A stretch of 64,000 nt of DNA, from NCBI RefSeq assembly GCF_032397745.1, contig NZ_CP135921.1:992001-1056000 (forward strand), read 5' to 3'. The notes below the pieces were generated by a model. The model made no database searches. It had not been told where the DNA came from and saw only the letters and a program-made list of their open reading frames with translations. Source of the stretch: Bradyrhizobium prioriisuperbiae. Its GTDB lineage: Bacteria > Pseudomonadota > Alphaproteobacteria > Rhizobiales > Xanthobacteraceae. Of the stretch, positions 1 through 10,447 are shown one piece after another. Made by a program: the position numbers and the translations under genes. Every line of letters starts with the position of its first letter. Positions within the stretch are counted from its first letter, which is position 1.

Positions 1-520
1 GCGGCTCGGCCGGACGCGTCGCCTCCCCCGAGTTGCGCAGGCGCTCGATCGCCGCGCGGGCGAGTTCGTTGGCATCACGGTCGCGGCGTTCATCGGTCTG
101 GGCTGGAGCTGCGGGCGCGATCGATGCGGTGGCGGTCTCATTGGTCGGCGGCAGCACCATTCGCACGGCGGCCTTCTCGCGCGGAGCCGGCCGTTTCGCG
201 TCGGCGGAGGCCTTGGTATCGGCCTTGGCTGCCTCAACCGGCTTCTCAACGGCTTTGCCCTTGGCATCCGGCTTGCTGTCCGGAGCCGCCGAGGCTTCAG
301 ACTTCGCAGTCTCAGACTTCGCAGTCTCAGACTTGGGCGTGACGTCGATCGCACCCTGGTCATCGCTAGCGCCCGGCGCGGCCTTCGAATAGGCGGCAGC
401 CTTCGGCGCATCGGATCCCGCCTTGGGGATAATGTAATGGTTAACGATGTACGCGCCGACGACGGTCGCGATCACCGATGGAAATATCTGAAGGAAGAAC
501 TGCGATACGTATTTCAGCAT
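1..520 (-). CDS. Hypothetical N-terminally anchored Ala/Lys-rich protein (3' end outside window)
   Basis: The reading frame is open from an ATG at 520 to the left edge, so the C-terminus is missing. The first ~30 residues form one hydrophobic stretch (FFLQIFPSVIATVVGAYIV) that looks like an uncleaved membrane anchor. It is followed by a long Ala/Lys/Glu/Pro-rich low-complexity region with a short tandem repeat (SETAK, about residues 62-72). Composition suggests a membrane-tethered, disordered cytoplasmic or periplasmic segment. I do not recognise a family and assign no function. The next gene (chaA) is on the same strand but lies upstream with about 170 nt between, so operon membership is unclear. 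Confidence 0.6.
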   Translation of the reverse strand, partial: MLKYVSQFFLQIFPSVIATVVGAYIVNHYIIPKAGSDAPKAAAYSKAAPGASDDQGAIDVTPKSETAKSETAKSEASAAPDSKPDAKGKAVEKPVEAAKADTKASADAKRPAPREKAAVRMVLPPTNETATASIAPAAPAQTDERRDRDANELARAAIERLRNSGEATRPAEP

Positions 521-689
521 GACCCAGCAAGACCCGCCTTTTCCCGGGGTTTTGATGCGGGAACTTTAGGGCCGATTGAGGGATCAACTGCGACGGTTCG
601 GTGGCAAAGACCGCAAACTCATCACGGCTGATGACAAATCTGTTTCGAAGCCGCCGACAGGACGCGGATCGTCACTGCCGCTGGCCCCC

Positions 690-1787
690 TCAGGGCGCGA
701 ACACCATGAACACGAACACCGCGAACACCAGCATGTGAACCAGCCCGAACAGGATATTGGTGCGGCCGGTGCCGAGCGTCAGCATGCTGATCAGGATGGT
801 CATGATCAGCAGCACCATTTCCCGGGCTCCAAGCCCGAGCACCAGCGGCTTGTCTAGCACAAAGGTCGCGATCGCGACGGCGGGAATGGTCAGCCCGATG
901 GTCGCCAGCGACGATCCCAGCGCCAGATTGATGCTCTTTTGCAGGTCGTTCTTGCGGGCGGCGGCGACCGCGGCAACGCTCTCCGGCAGCAGGATCAGCA
1001 GCGCCACCAGCACACCGGCGAAGGCGGGCGGCGCGCCGATCATCGCCGCACCGGCGTCGACCACGATGGAGAACTTCTTCGCCAGCAGCACAACAGCCAG
1101 CAAAGACACCAGCAGCAGAGACAAGCTGATCAGCAGCGTCCGGTTCGAAGTGCGCGAGTCCGGCCCGCTCTGCTCGATCTGGCCGACAATGAAGTAATCA
1201 CGGTGCCGGACGGTCTGGGTATAGAGGAACACGCCATAGAGGACGATGGTGACGATGCTGACGAAGGTCAGTTGGGCTGTGGAATAGAGCGGCCCTGGTG
1301 CCGCCAGCGTGTAGTTCGGCATGATCAGCGTGACGGTCGCCAGCACGATCAGCACGCAGAGGTACAAATTGACGCCGGAGACCTGGAAATCCTGCTCGCG
1401 GAAGCGCAAACCGCCGGCGAGGATGCAGAGTCCGACCAGGCCGTTACAGACGATCATGACCACTGCGAACACGGTGTCGCGCGCCAGCGCGGAATTGGAG
1501 CCTTCGCCCAGCATCAAGGTGACGATCAGGGCGACTTCGATGATGGTCACGGCGAGCGTCAGCAGCAGCGTGCCGTAGGGTTCGCCGATCCGCTCGGCGA
1601 TGACTTCGGCGTGATGAACGGCGGCGAACACCGTACCGAACAGGATGACCAGCAGCACGGCCGCGAAAACCAAACCGCCGGCGCCCGGCTTGTAGGACAG
1701 GCCGAAGACAACGGTCGCAGCGAAGAACAGGACGGCCAGCGACGGGAACATCCAAGACGAGCGTGGCATCGGACCGTGTACGCTCAT
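690..1787 (-). CDS. chaA: ChaA-type Ca2+(Na+,K+)/H+ antiporter
   Basis: Inner-membrane cation/proton antiporter of the CaCA superfamily, about 365 residues and almost entirely hydrophobic with some 10-11 membrane segments. The two inverted alpha-repeats that form the ion site are visible: GEPYGTLLLTLAVTIIEVAL near residues 68-87 and LLPESVAAVAAARKND near 268-283, each with the conserved acidic residue. A central hydrophilic loop (HRDYF...) separates the two halves, as in ChaA. An in-frame ATG lies 15 nt upstream at 1802, but the ATG at 1787 has GGGAG at a good distance and fits the family better. Likely role is Ca2+ or Na+ extrusion at high pH or high salt. The exact ion cannot be told from sequence. 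Confidence 0.9.
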   Translation of the reverse strand: MSVHGPMPRSSWMFPSLAVLFFAATVVFGLSYKPGAGGLVFAAVLLVILFGTVFAAVHHAEVIAERIGEPYGTLLLTLAVTIIEVALIVTLMLGEGSNSALARDTVFAVVMIVCNGLVGLCILAGGLRFREQDFQVSGVNLYLCVLIVLATVTLIMPNYTLAAPGPLYSTAQLTFVSIVTIVLYGVFLYTQTVRHRDYFIVGQIEQSGPDSRTSNRTLLISLSLLLVSLLAVVLLAKKFSIVVDAGAAMIGAPPAFAGVLVALLILLPESVAAVAAARKNDLQKSINLALGSSLATIGLTIPAVAIATFVLDKPLVLGLGAREMVLLIMTILISMLTLGTGRTNILFGLVHMLVFAVFVFMVFAP

Positions 1788-1876
1788 GCTGGTCTCCCTC
1801 ATCTCTGCCGCCGCAGCGGCCGAATCGAAAGACTAGCGTTCCCTGTTGACCGTGTCGCCTGCCCGCGATCTGCGAC

Positions 1877-2698
1877 CTACTGGAAATTCGCCGGCCGCTT
1901 CTCGATGAAGGCCCGCACGGCTTCCTTGTGCTGGGCCGTGCCCGCCGCTCTCACCATGTTCTCGGCTTCGTGGTCCAGCGACGTGAGGAAATCCACCATC
2001 AGGGCCTGATCGAGATTGTCCTTGATCGCCGCATACGCCGCGCCCGGACCATTGGCGAGCCGGCTGGCCAGCGCGAAAGCCTCCGTCTGCAGATCCGCAT
2101 CGGGCACCACACGATTGACGAGACCCAGTGCCTCGCACCGGCGGGCATCGATCTTATCGGCCAGGAACATCAGTTCGCGGGCACGCGCGGTGCCGGCGAG
2201 CCGGGTCAGCAGCCACGACACACCGTAGTCGCCGGTCAGGCCGATCCGGGCATAGCCGGTCGCCATGACGGCGGTCTCGGCCGCAATGCGGATGTCGCAA
2301 GCTAGCGCAATCGCAAGCCCGGCCCCCGCGGCCGGCCCCGGCAGCGCGGCAATGGTCGGCTTGCGCAGGCTCACCAGCACGCCCGTCAGGGTGCGCTGGC
2401 GTTCGCGCAGCAATGCGACCTTCTCTTCGAACGGGGTCTCGGTTTTCAGGGACCCGCGGCCGCCCATGCCCTTGACGTCGCCGCCGGAGCAGAACGCGGT
2501 GCCGGCGCCGGTGAGCAGCACCGCACCGATCGCGGGGTCGTCGCCCATTTGCCGGACCATGCGCCGCAGCGCCGGTGTCAGGTGGTCGGAGAGCGAGTTG
2601 CGCGCCTCGGGGCGGTTGAAGGTGATGGTGGCGACGCGGTCGCGCACGGAACACAGCAATTCGTGGGTTCCGGTATCAACACTGACAGCCTCAGACAT
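1877..2698 (-). CDS. Enoyl-CoA hydratase/isomerase family protein
   Basis: Crotonase-fold acyl-CoA enzyme of 273 residues, the usual family length. The CoA/oxyanion motif AGTAFCSGGDVKGM is at about residues 65-78, and the second oxyanion/hinge motif GPAAGAGLAIALACDIR at about 119-135. By alignment with classical crotonase the first catalytic Glu is not conserved, while the second (in RARELMF) is. An Asp in GLTGDYGVS falls near the acid used by PaaG-type isomerases. An isomerase or other CoA-ester activity is therefore as likely as plain hydration. The gene lies 82 nt downstream of pntB on the same strand. Its SD is inside a perfect hairpin (see separate entry). Confidence 0.85.
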   Translation of the reverse strand: MSEAVSVDTGTHELLCSVRDRVATITFNRPEARNSLSDHLTPALRRMVRQMGDDPAIGAVLLTGAGTAFCSGGDVKGMGGRGSLKTETPFEEKVALLRERQRTLTGVLVSLRKPTIAALPGPAAGAGLAIALACDIRIAAETAVMATGYARIGLTGDYGVSWLLTRLAGTARARELMFLADKIDARRCEALGLVNRVVPDADLQTEAFALASRLANGPGAAYAAIKDNLDQALMVDFLTSLDHEAENMVRAAGTAQHKEAVRAFIEKRPANFQ

Positions 2699-2701
2699 GA
2701 T

Positions 2702-2733
2702 TTAGCTCCCTGCAATCTCATGCAGGGAGCTAA
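2702..2733 (-). promoter_or_regulatory. Perfect 13-bp hairpin covering the SD of the enoyl-CoA hydratase gene (or pntB terminator)
   Basis: TTAGCTCCCTGCA and TGCAGGGAGCTAA form a perfect 13-bp stem with a 6-nt loop. Read on the minus strand, the 3' arm contains AGGGAG about 8 nt before the ATG at 2698, so pairing would hide the ribosome binding site. It also lies 48 nt after the pntB stop and could act as a terminator, although no U-tract follows. Both roles are inference. Confidence 0.55.
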
Positions 2734-2780
2734 TCACATAAGTTCTGTTTTGGCACTTATTGAGTGAGCCGGTTGGCCCG

Positions 2781-4181
2781 TCACATCGACTTGACGATGC
2801 TCTCGGTGACCTTCTTGGCGTCGCCCAGCAACATCATGGTATTGTCGCGATAGAACAATGGGTTATCGATACCCGCATAGCCCGACGCCAGCGACCGCTT
2901 GATGAACATCACGGTGCCGGCTTTCCAGACCTGCAGCACAGGCATGCCGTAGATCGGCGAGGTCTTGTCGTCTTCCGCCGCCGGATTTGTGACGTCGTTG
3001 GCGCCGATGACAAAGGCGATGTCGGCCTGCGCGAACTCCGAATTGATGTCTTCGAGCTCGAACACCTCGTCGTAGGGCACGTTGGCTTCCGCCAAGAGCA
3101 CGTTCATGTGCCCGGGCATGCGGCCTGCCACCGGGTGGATGGCGTACTTCACCTCGACGCCTTCCTTCTTCAGGTTGTCGGCCATTTCGCGCAGCGCGTG
3201 CTGGGCCTGCGCCACCGCCATGCCGTAACCCGGCACGATGATGACCTTCTGGGCGTTCTTCATGATGAAGGCCGCGTCATCGGCCGATCCCAGCTTGACC
3301 GGCTTGGCTTCGCCACCGGCCCCCGCACCTGCCACGGCGGATTCACCGCCGAAGCCGCCGAGGATCACCGAGATGAAGGAGCGGTTCATCGCGTGGCACA
3401 TGATGTAGGACAGGATCGCACCCGAGGAGCCGACCAGGGCGCCGGTGATGATCAGCGCCGAGTTGCCCAGCGTGAAGCCGATGCCGGCTGCGGCCCAGCC
3501 GGAATACGAGTTCAGCATCGAGATCACGACCGGCATGTCGGCGCCGCCGATCGGGATGATCAGCAGCGCACCGAGCACCAGCGCGATGATGGTGATCAGC
3601 CAGAAGTCCAGGGTGCTCTGCGATACGACAAGACCGTAGATGAAGAAGATCAGAGCCAGGCCGAGCACGATGTTGATGATATGGCGCGCCGGCAGGATGA
3701 TCGGCTTGCCGCTCATCCTGCCCGACAGCTTCAGGAACGCGATCACCGAGCCGGTGAAGGTCAGCGCGCCGATCGCAACGCCGAGCGACATTTCAACCAA
3801 GCTTGAGCCATGGATGTTGCCGCGGGTGCCGATGTCGAAGGCGCCGGGCGCGTAGAACGCCGCCGCCGCCACCAGCACCGCCGCCATACCGACCAGCGAG
3901 TGGAAGGCGGCGACCAATTCCGGCATCGAGGTCATCGGCACACGGCGCGCGATGACAGCACCAATGCCGCCACCGATGGCGATGCCGAGGATCACCAGGA
4001 TCCAGCCGGAGCCTCCCGATGGCGGATGCGCCGCCAGCGTGGTGGCCACGGCGATCGCCATACCGGTCATGCCGAGGAAGTTGCCTTGCCGGCTCGACGC
4101 CGGGCTCGACAACCCGCGCAGCGACAGAATGAAGAGAACTCCGGCGACCAGATAAAGCAGTGCTGAAAGATTGGCGTTCAT
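2781..4181 (-). CDS. pntB: NAD(P) transhydrogenase subunit beta
   Basis: Membrane subunit (466 residues) of the proton-translocating transhydrogenase, which uses the proton gradient to reduce NADP+ with NADH. The first ~270 residues carry about nine membrane helices. The C-terminal ~190 residues are the NADP(H)-binding domain III, with VPGYGMAVAQAQ as the nucleotide fingerprint, HPVAGRMPGHMNV, and GANDVTNPAA further on. Length and order match PntB of three-subunit enzymes. It starts 12 nt after the pntAB stop, and AGGGG precedes the ATG. It forms an operon with the two upstream genes. Confidence 0.97.
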   Translation of the reverse strand: MNANLSALLYLVAGVLFILSLRGLSSPASSRQGNFLGMTGMAIAVATTLAAHPPSGGSGWILVILGIAIGGGIGAVIARRVPMTSMPELVAAFHSLVGMAAVLVAAAAFYAPGAFDIGTRGNIHGSSLVEMSLGVAIGALTFTGSVIAFLKLSGRMSGKPIILPARHIINIVLGLALIFFIYGLVVSQSTLDFWLITIIALVLGALLIIPIGGADMPVVISMLNSYSGWAAAGIGFTLGNSALIITGALVGSSGAILSYIMCHAMNRSFISVILGGFGGESAVAGAGAGGEAKPVKLGSADDAAFIMKNAQKVIIVPGYGMAVAQAQHALREMADNLKKEGVEVKYAIHPVAGRMPGHMNVLLAEANVPYDEVFELEDINSEFAQADIAFVIGANDVTNPAAEDDKTSPIYGMPVLQVWKAGTVMFIKRSLASGYAGIDNPLFYRDNTMMLLGDAKKVTESIVKSM

Positions 4182-4193
4182 GACGGCCCCTGC

Positions 4194-4517
4194 TTACTTC
4201 TGCTTCTTCTTGTACATCGCCAGCATGCGCTGGGTGACCAAGAAGCCGCCGAAAATATTGACTGATGCGAAAATCAAAGCGACGAAACCAAAGCCGCGCG
4301 CCCACAATGACGCCTCACTGTCGCCGGCAAGTGCGACGCCGACCGCGAGCAGTGCGCCGACCACGATGACCGACGAAATCGCGTTGGTCACCGACATCAG
4401 CGGGGTATGCAGCGCGGGCGTCACCGACCACACCACGAAATAACCGACGAAGACAGCGAGGACGAAAATCGACAGCCGAAACACGAACGGATCGACGAGC
4501 TGTACAGCATGCTCCAT
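4194..4517 (-). CDS. pntAB: NAD(P) transhydrogenase subunit alpha 2 (membrane part)
   Basis: A 107-residue protein with three hydrophobic helices, corresponding to the membrane C-terminal part of the alpha subunit, which is a separate polypeptide in alphaproteobacteria. The open frame extends upstream, but homologous sequence starts at [11 protein letters not shown], and AAGGA lies about 9 nt before this ATG. The basic C-terminus (YKKKQK) is typical. It sits between pntAA (11 nt gap) and pntB (12 nt gap), so the three are clearly cotranscribed. Confidence 0.95.
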   Translation of the reverse strand: MEHAVQLVDPFVFRLSIFVLAVFVGYFVVWSVTPALHTPLMSVTNAISSVIVVGALLAVGVALAGDSEASLWARGFGFVALIFASVNIFGGFLVTQRMLAMYKKKQK

Positions 4518-4528
4518 GGCGGCGTTCC

Positions 4529-5659
4529 TTATGCGCTTTTCGGCTGGAAATTCGGATGGATCACGGCACCGTCCTTGGTCAGCGCGGTGGCTTTGACGAG
4601 GTCGTCGTCCCAATTCACCGCCAGCGCCTTGGTCGATTTGTCGACCAGCGTCTCGATGAAGGAGAACAGGTTGCGCGCATAGAGACCCGACGCCGAGGCC
4701 GGAACCCGCCCCGCCAGATTGGGGAAGCCGACGATCTTGACGCCACCGATATCGGCGACTTCGCCGACCTTGACGCCTTCGACATTGCCGCCGCGTTCCA
4801 CCGCAAGATCGATCAGCACCGACCCCGGCTTCATCGAGCGCACCATCTCTGCGCTGATCAGCCGCGGCGCGGGACGCCCCGGGATCAGTGCGGTGGTGAT
4901 GACGATGTCCTGCTTCTTGATGTGTTCGGCAGTGAGCGCGGCCTGCTTGGCCTGATACTCTTTCGACATTTCCTTGGCGTAGCCGCCGGCGGTTTCCGCC
5001 TGCTTGAACTCGTCGTCCTCGACCGCGACGAACTTCGCGCCGAGCGATTCCACCTGTTCCTTCACCGCTGGGCGCACGTCGGTCGCGGTCACCACCGCAC
5101 CGAGCCGCCGCGCGGTCGCGATCGCCTGCAGGCCGGCGACACCGACGCCCATGATGAAGACCTTGGCGGCGGGCACGGTGCCAGCCGCCGTCATCATCAT
5201 CGGAAAGGCGCGACCGAAGGCTTCCGCCGCTTCAATCACCGCGCGGTAGCCGGCGAGGTTTGCCTGCGACGACAGCACGTCCATTACCTGCGCGCGAGTG
5301 ATGCGCGGCATCAATTCCATCGCGAACGCGGACACGCCGGCATCCGCCATCGACTTCAGCGCCGCGTCGTTGCCATAGGGATCCATGATCGCGATCACCA
5401 GCGCGCCACGCTTGTAGTTGGCAAGCTCGCTGGCTTCGGGGCGTTTCACCTTGATGACGATGTCGGCGTCCTTGACGGCATCGGCTGTGACGGTCGCCCC
5501 GGCGGCCTGGTAGTCCGCATCCAGCACGCCGGACTTGATGCCCGCGCCAGGCTCGATCGCGACCTCGGCGCCGAGCGCCTTGAATTTTTTCACCGAGTCC
5601 GGCACCGCGGCGACGCGCGGCTCTGCAGCATCAATTTCTTTGGCAATTGCAATTTTCAT
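4529..5659 (-). CDS. pntAA: NAD(P) transhydrogenase subunit alpha 1 (NAD-binding)
   Basis: Soluble NAD(H)-binding domain I of the transhydrogenase, 376 residues. The N-terminal AlaDH/PNT domain begins [20 protein letters not shown]. The Rossmann motif [18 protein letters not shown] is at about residues 170-187, followed by the acidic residue in VTATDVRP. The mobile-loop region [10 protein letters not shown] is also present. The frame extends 10 codons further upstream, but the ATG at 5659 is preceded by GGGAGG at 5 nt and matches family starts. First gene of the pntAA-pntAB-pntB operon. Confidence 0.96.
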   Translation of the reverse strand: MKIAIAKEIDAAEPRVAAVPDSVKKFKALGAEVAIEPGAGIKSGVLDADYQAAGATVTADAVKDADIVIKVKRPEASELANYKRGALVIAIMDPYGNDAALKSMADAGVSAFAMELMPRITRAQVMDVLSSQANLAGYRAVIEAAEAFGRAFPMMMTAAGTVPAAKVFIMGVGVAGLQAIATARRLGAVVTATDVRPAVKEQVESLGAKFVAVEDDEFKQAETAGGYAKEMSKEYQAKQAALTAEHIKKQDIVITTALIPGRPAPRLISAEMVRSMKPGSVLIDLAVERGGNVEGVKVGEVADIGGVKIVGFPNLAGRVPASASGLYARNLFSFIETLVDKSTKALAVNWDDDLVKATALTKDGAVIHPNFQPKSA

Positions 5660-5749
5660 GACGCCTCCCGCGGCCGATCGGTCGCGCACAACTTAAAGCA
5701 CCGCCGATATCTTAATAAAGACCGGCCGAATGCCCGTGAACGGAAATGC

Positions 5750-5902
5750 TCAGACGAGGAAGATCGCCATCAGGACGACAATGGCGATGACCGCGGCCGT
5801 GCCCCACGTCGCAAATTTCAGAAAGCCCTCGTAGGTGGCTTCGTGCGCCGGGTAATCGTTGCCGTCCGCAGTTGTGTAGGCAACTTCGCTATGGTCAGCC
5901 AT
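5750..5902 (-). CDS. aa3-type cytochrome c oxidase subunit IV
   Basis: A 50-residue single-helix protein, MADHSEVAYTTADGNDYPAH followed by EATYEGFLKF and one C-terminal membrane segment. This is the typical small fourth subunit of alphaproteobacterial aa3 oxidases. The start at 5902 follows GGAGGGG. The catalytic oxidase genes are not in the window. Its position just upstream of the pnt operon (91 nt, same strand) is a common arrangement in this group as far as I recall and might allow cotranscription. Confidence 0.9.
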   Translation of the reverse strand: MADHSEVAYTTADGNDYPAHEATYEGFLKFATWGTAAVIAIVVLMAIFLV

Positions 5903-5974
5903 GGGGTCCCCTCCAGTCCTTAAAAGGTACCGGCAATTAGCCCAATTGCGCAGCAAGGGCAACGCCTGCCGAAA

Positions 5975-6007
5975 TCTTATACGGGCGATTAAACCGCCCG
6001 TATAAGA
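5975..6007. terminator. Perfect 13-bp inverted repeat between pepF and the oxidase subunit IV gene
   Basis: TCTTATACGGGCG and CGCCCGTATAAGA are exact inverted copies with a 7-nt loop. The site is ~100 nt after the pepF stop and 73-105 nt before the oxidase subunit IV ATG. It could be a terminator for pepF (only a weak T-run follows) or a protein-binding dyad in the promoter of the downstream gene. Confidence 0.5.
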
Positions 6008-6104
6008 GGCATGCAATGGCCCTGCGAGGGTTTTTCACGATGTGGAAACCACGCGGCGCGATGAGACTACCCATCGCGCTGGAGCCAATTCTGCCGCCCG
6101 ACCG

Positions 6105-7997
6105 TTATCCCATCGCTTCCAGCTCGGAAATCATGCCCTCGATCACGGAGAGACCGCCGTCCCAGAAGGTGGGATCCTTGGCGTCGAGCCCGAACGGCTG
6201 CAGCAACTCCGAGTAGTGCTTGGTGCCGCCTGCCGAGAGCATGGCGAGATAACGCTCGGCAAACCCGTCGGCGGCGCGCTCGTAGACCGCATACAGCGAG
6301 TTCACCAGGCAGTCGCCGAAAGCATAGGCGTAGACATAGAACGGCGAATGGATGAAGTGCGGGATGTACATCCAGTAGGTCTCGTAGCCCGGCTTGATCT
6401 CGATCGCCGGTCCCAGGCTTTCGCCCTGTACCGACAGCCAGATCTCGCCGATCCGCTCGGCGGTGAGCTCGCCATTGCGCCGTTCGGTATGAACAGCGCG
6501 CTCGAAGGTGTAGAACGCGATCTGCCGCACCACGGTGTTGATCATGTCCTCGACCTTGCCGGCAAGCAGCGCCTGGCGCTGTTTTCCCGCCTTGGTGGAG
6601 GCCAGCAGTTGCTTGAAGGTCAGCATCTCGCCGAACACGCTGGCGGTCTCCGCCAGCGTCAGCGGCGTCGGCGCCATCAGCGGGCCGTTCTGCGCCGCCA
6701 GCACCTGGTGCACGCCGTGGCCGAGTTCGTGGGCCAGCACCATCACGTCGCGCGGCTTGCCCTGGTAGTTCAGCAGGACATAAGGATGCGCCGACGGCGT
6801 GGTCGGGTGGGAGAATGCGCCCGGCGCCTTGCCCTGCCGCACCGGCGCATCGATCCAGCGATCGTCAAAGAATCGCCTGGCGATGTCAGCCATCTGCGGT
6901 GAGAACGCGCCATAGGCGTTCAGCACCATGTCCTGCGCATCGGGCCATGCGATGGTCCCGGTCGCCGCGAACGGCAGCGGCGCATTGCGGTCCCAGTGCG
7001 GCAATGTCTTCTTTTTGAACCAGCGCGCCTTCAGGGCGTAATAGCGGTGCGAGATCCGCGGATACGCCGCGCGCACCGAGGCCACCAGCGCATCCACCAC
7101 CTCGCGCTCGACGCGATTGGAGAGATGCCGGGAATCGGCGATGTCACCAAACCCACGCCAGCGGTCGGAGATTTCCTTGTCCTTGGCGAGCGTATTGGTG
7201 ATCAGCGCGAACGTGCGCTCGTTCGCCTTGAAGGTCTTCGCCAGCGCCTGCGCCGCGATCTTGCGCTTGGCCGGCTCCCGGTCCTGCAGCAAGTTCAGGG
7301 TCGGCTCGATCGCGAGATCCTTGCCGGCAATCTTGAAGCGCAGCGCCGAGATGGTCTGGTCGAACAGCCGATTCCATGCCGCATAGCCGCTGATGGATTT
7401 TTCGTGGAACAGCTGCTCGATGCGGTCTTCCAGCTGATACGGCTTGTCCTTGCGAATATCTTCGAGCCACGGCCGGTAGTATCCGAGCGCGGCGGTCTCC
7501 ATCGCCTTTTCGACCACCGCATCGTCGATGCGATTGAGCTCGAGGGTGAAGAACAGCAGATGCACGGACGCAGCCGTGATGCGCTCCGAGACATCGCCGT
7601 AGAATTTCGAAATCGCCGGATCGACGGTGTTGCCGGCATGAACGAGACCAGCAAACGACACCAGCCGCCCGGCGAGATCGTCGATCGCCTCATAGGCCTT
7701 CACCGCGGCCGCGAGCCATGCGCCGCCGTCCGCCGCGGCGACGCCGTCCGCCAGCTTGCCCTTGTATGCGCCCTCGAACGCCACGCAGTCCGCGTCGAGC
7801 TTGTCGAGGTCGCGCGCGATCTCCGGCGCATCGATCGAGGCATAGAGATCGGCCAGGTTCCACTCCGGCAGTTTGCCGGCCGACGTTTTTGCGACGGATT
7901 TGCTGGCTGCGGACTTGGCCGGGCTCTTGGCTGCGCTCTTCCTGGCAGGTTTCGCGATGGTCTTGGTGGCGCGTCGGGTCGCTGATTTCGCTGGCAT
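6105..7997 (-). CDS. pepF: M3 family oligoendopeptidase F
   Basis: Cytoplasmic zinc oligopeptidase that degrades short peptides; about 630 residues from this start. The zinc motif HELGH is at about residues 423-427 with the third ligand Glu near 450 (TLAETASVFGEML), and family blocks such as FHPYV-like AHPYVLLNYQGK surround it. The first ~40 residues (after MPAKSATRRATK) are a Lys/Ala/Ser-rich tail resembling histone H1 or DNA-binding tails, which is not part of the peptidase fold. The open frame extends 37 codons further upstream, but that stretch looks non-coding, and no strong SD marks either start. The real start could also lie inside the tail, near GKLPEWNLADLY. Confidence 0.92.
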   Translation of the reverse strand: MPAKSATRRATKTIAKPARKSAAKSPAKSAASKSVAKTSAGKLPEWNLADLYASIDAPEIARDLDKLDADCVAFEGAYKGKLADGVAAADGGAWLAAAVKAYEAIDDLAGRLVSFAGLVHAGNTVDPAISKFYGDVSERITAASVHLLFFTLELNRIDDAVVEKAMETAALGYYRPWLEDIRKDKPYQLEDRIEQLFHEKSISGYAAWNRLFDQTISALRFKIAGKDLAIEPTLNLLQDREPAKRKIAAQALAKTFKANERTFALITNTLAKDKEISDRWRGFGDIADSRHLSNRVEREVVDALVASVRAAYPRISHRYYALKARWFKKKTLPHWDRNAPLPFAATGTIAWPDAQDMVLNAYGAFSPQMADIARRFFDDRWIDAPVRQGKAPGAFSHPTTPSAHPYVLLNYQGKPRDVMVLAHELGHGVHQVLAAQNGPLMAPTPLTLAETASVFGEMLTFKQLLASTKAGKQRQALLAGKVEDMINTVVRQIAFYTFERAVHTERRNGELTAERIGEIWLSVQGESLGPAIEIKPGYETYWMYIPHFIHSPFYVYAYAFGDCLVNSLYAVYERAADGFAERYLAMLSAGGTKHYSELLQPFGLDAKDPTFWDGGLSVIEGMISELEAMG

Positions 7998-8261
7998 GAA
8001 CGGCGTGAACCTTGTCTCGGCTTGGAAGGACAGGCGAAGAGATGCCGCCCGACCTTCGCCGCGACCACATCCGCCCACAGCATATGTGCGCCGAGCGGGG
8101 TCGATCAACCGCCGTTCCGATGACGATCTGATGAAAAGCGAGTCATTTGGCCCTAGATAGTCCGGACGAAGGCACTCGCTATCCGCCCGGACTGCCAGTG
8201 CTGCCTCATCGAGATCGCCGAGGTCGCCGTCAGCAAACAGGTCGAGTTTTCGTCAGTGGCG

Positions 8262-8471
8262 CGGTGCTGGTCACATCACACGTTCACCTCGACGACGACA
8301 ACTGCATCGAGGTCCCTGCGCGGAGCGAGCTCCGAGGTGCAGCATTTCGCCGATCACATCATCGCCGAACGCGGCGTGCGTTACGGCCGTGTGGTGATGA
8401 TTCCGACCGACGTGGCAAAGCCGCGCCGGGTGCCGGCGAACAAGCGGGCACACGGGCATCATCACGATTGA
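8262..8471 (+). pseudogene. nikR: Frameshifted remnant of the nickel-responsive regulator NikR (C-terminal domain)
   Basis: One frame encodes LVTSHVHLDDDNCIEV (to about 8314), matching the NikR block with its Ni ligands His-x-His and Cys six residues later. After a +1 shift at about 8312-8316 the next frame continues LRGASSEVQHFADHIIAERG and VRYGRVVMIPTD, the following NikR block, and ends with a His-rich tail at 8471. The ribbon-helix-helix N-terminal domain is not recognisable upstream, and the first Ni-ligand His cluster is lost. The fragment is non-functional unless the shift is an assembly error. Confidence 0.8.
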
Positions 8472-8561
8472 GCTGTTGATATTGGATCGCGGTTGCCGGG
8501 TCTTAACAGCGCCTTAACGTTCTACCTCCACATTGCCCCAATTCGGGACAGGAGTTGAGTG

Positions 8562-10064
<1,503 letters not shown>

Positions 10065-10447
10065 CGTCACGCCATTCTCGGCAACATCGTGTTGAGCCGG
10101 CGAAGCTTTTCCGGCCGATTCGCTGTCGGGCGAATATTGCGCTGCAATTGAACCGTTGCGGCATGGTGACAGACCAAGGAAAAGCGCGCGTCAAGGCGCG
10201 CAAACCGTTGCAAGAACGCCCGAATTGCAGTCAGTTTTGCGTGAGTTGATCCGCTGGCGCTAGCCGCCTGTGTCGGCCACGTATATGCCTTGCTTGTGCG
10301 TTGTGGTGCAAAATGCCGAGATAAAACCGGCACCTTTGTGATCGGTTGTTGCCAGAAGTGAGTGAAGTCGGAGCTTTGACCGGCGGAACTTTAGAACACG
10401 GTGGTCTGCTCCCTCCCGGACGGATTTCATCACCAAGGGGTGCAAGA
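10065..10447. other. Intergenic region without a gene
   Basis: A 383-nt spacer between the response regulator and the L,D-transpeptidase gene. Open frames crossing it are short and antisense or unsupported. I looked for a -24/-12 sigma-54 promoter that the upstream activator might use and did not find a convincing GG-N10-GC match. An SD-like AAGGGG precedes the ATG at 10448. Confidence 0.4.

Noticed and set aside
939..2009. Plus-strand open frame of 356 codons
   Set aside because: Antisense to chaA; Gln/Asp/His/Arg-rich composition typical of a GC-rich shadow frame and no domain.
4556..5923. Plus-strand open frame of 455 codons
   Set aside because: Antisense to pntAA, which is a clear family member. 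The composition is His/Arg/Asp-rich without any recognisable motif.
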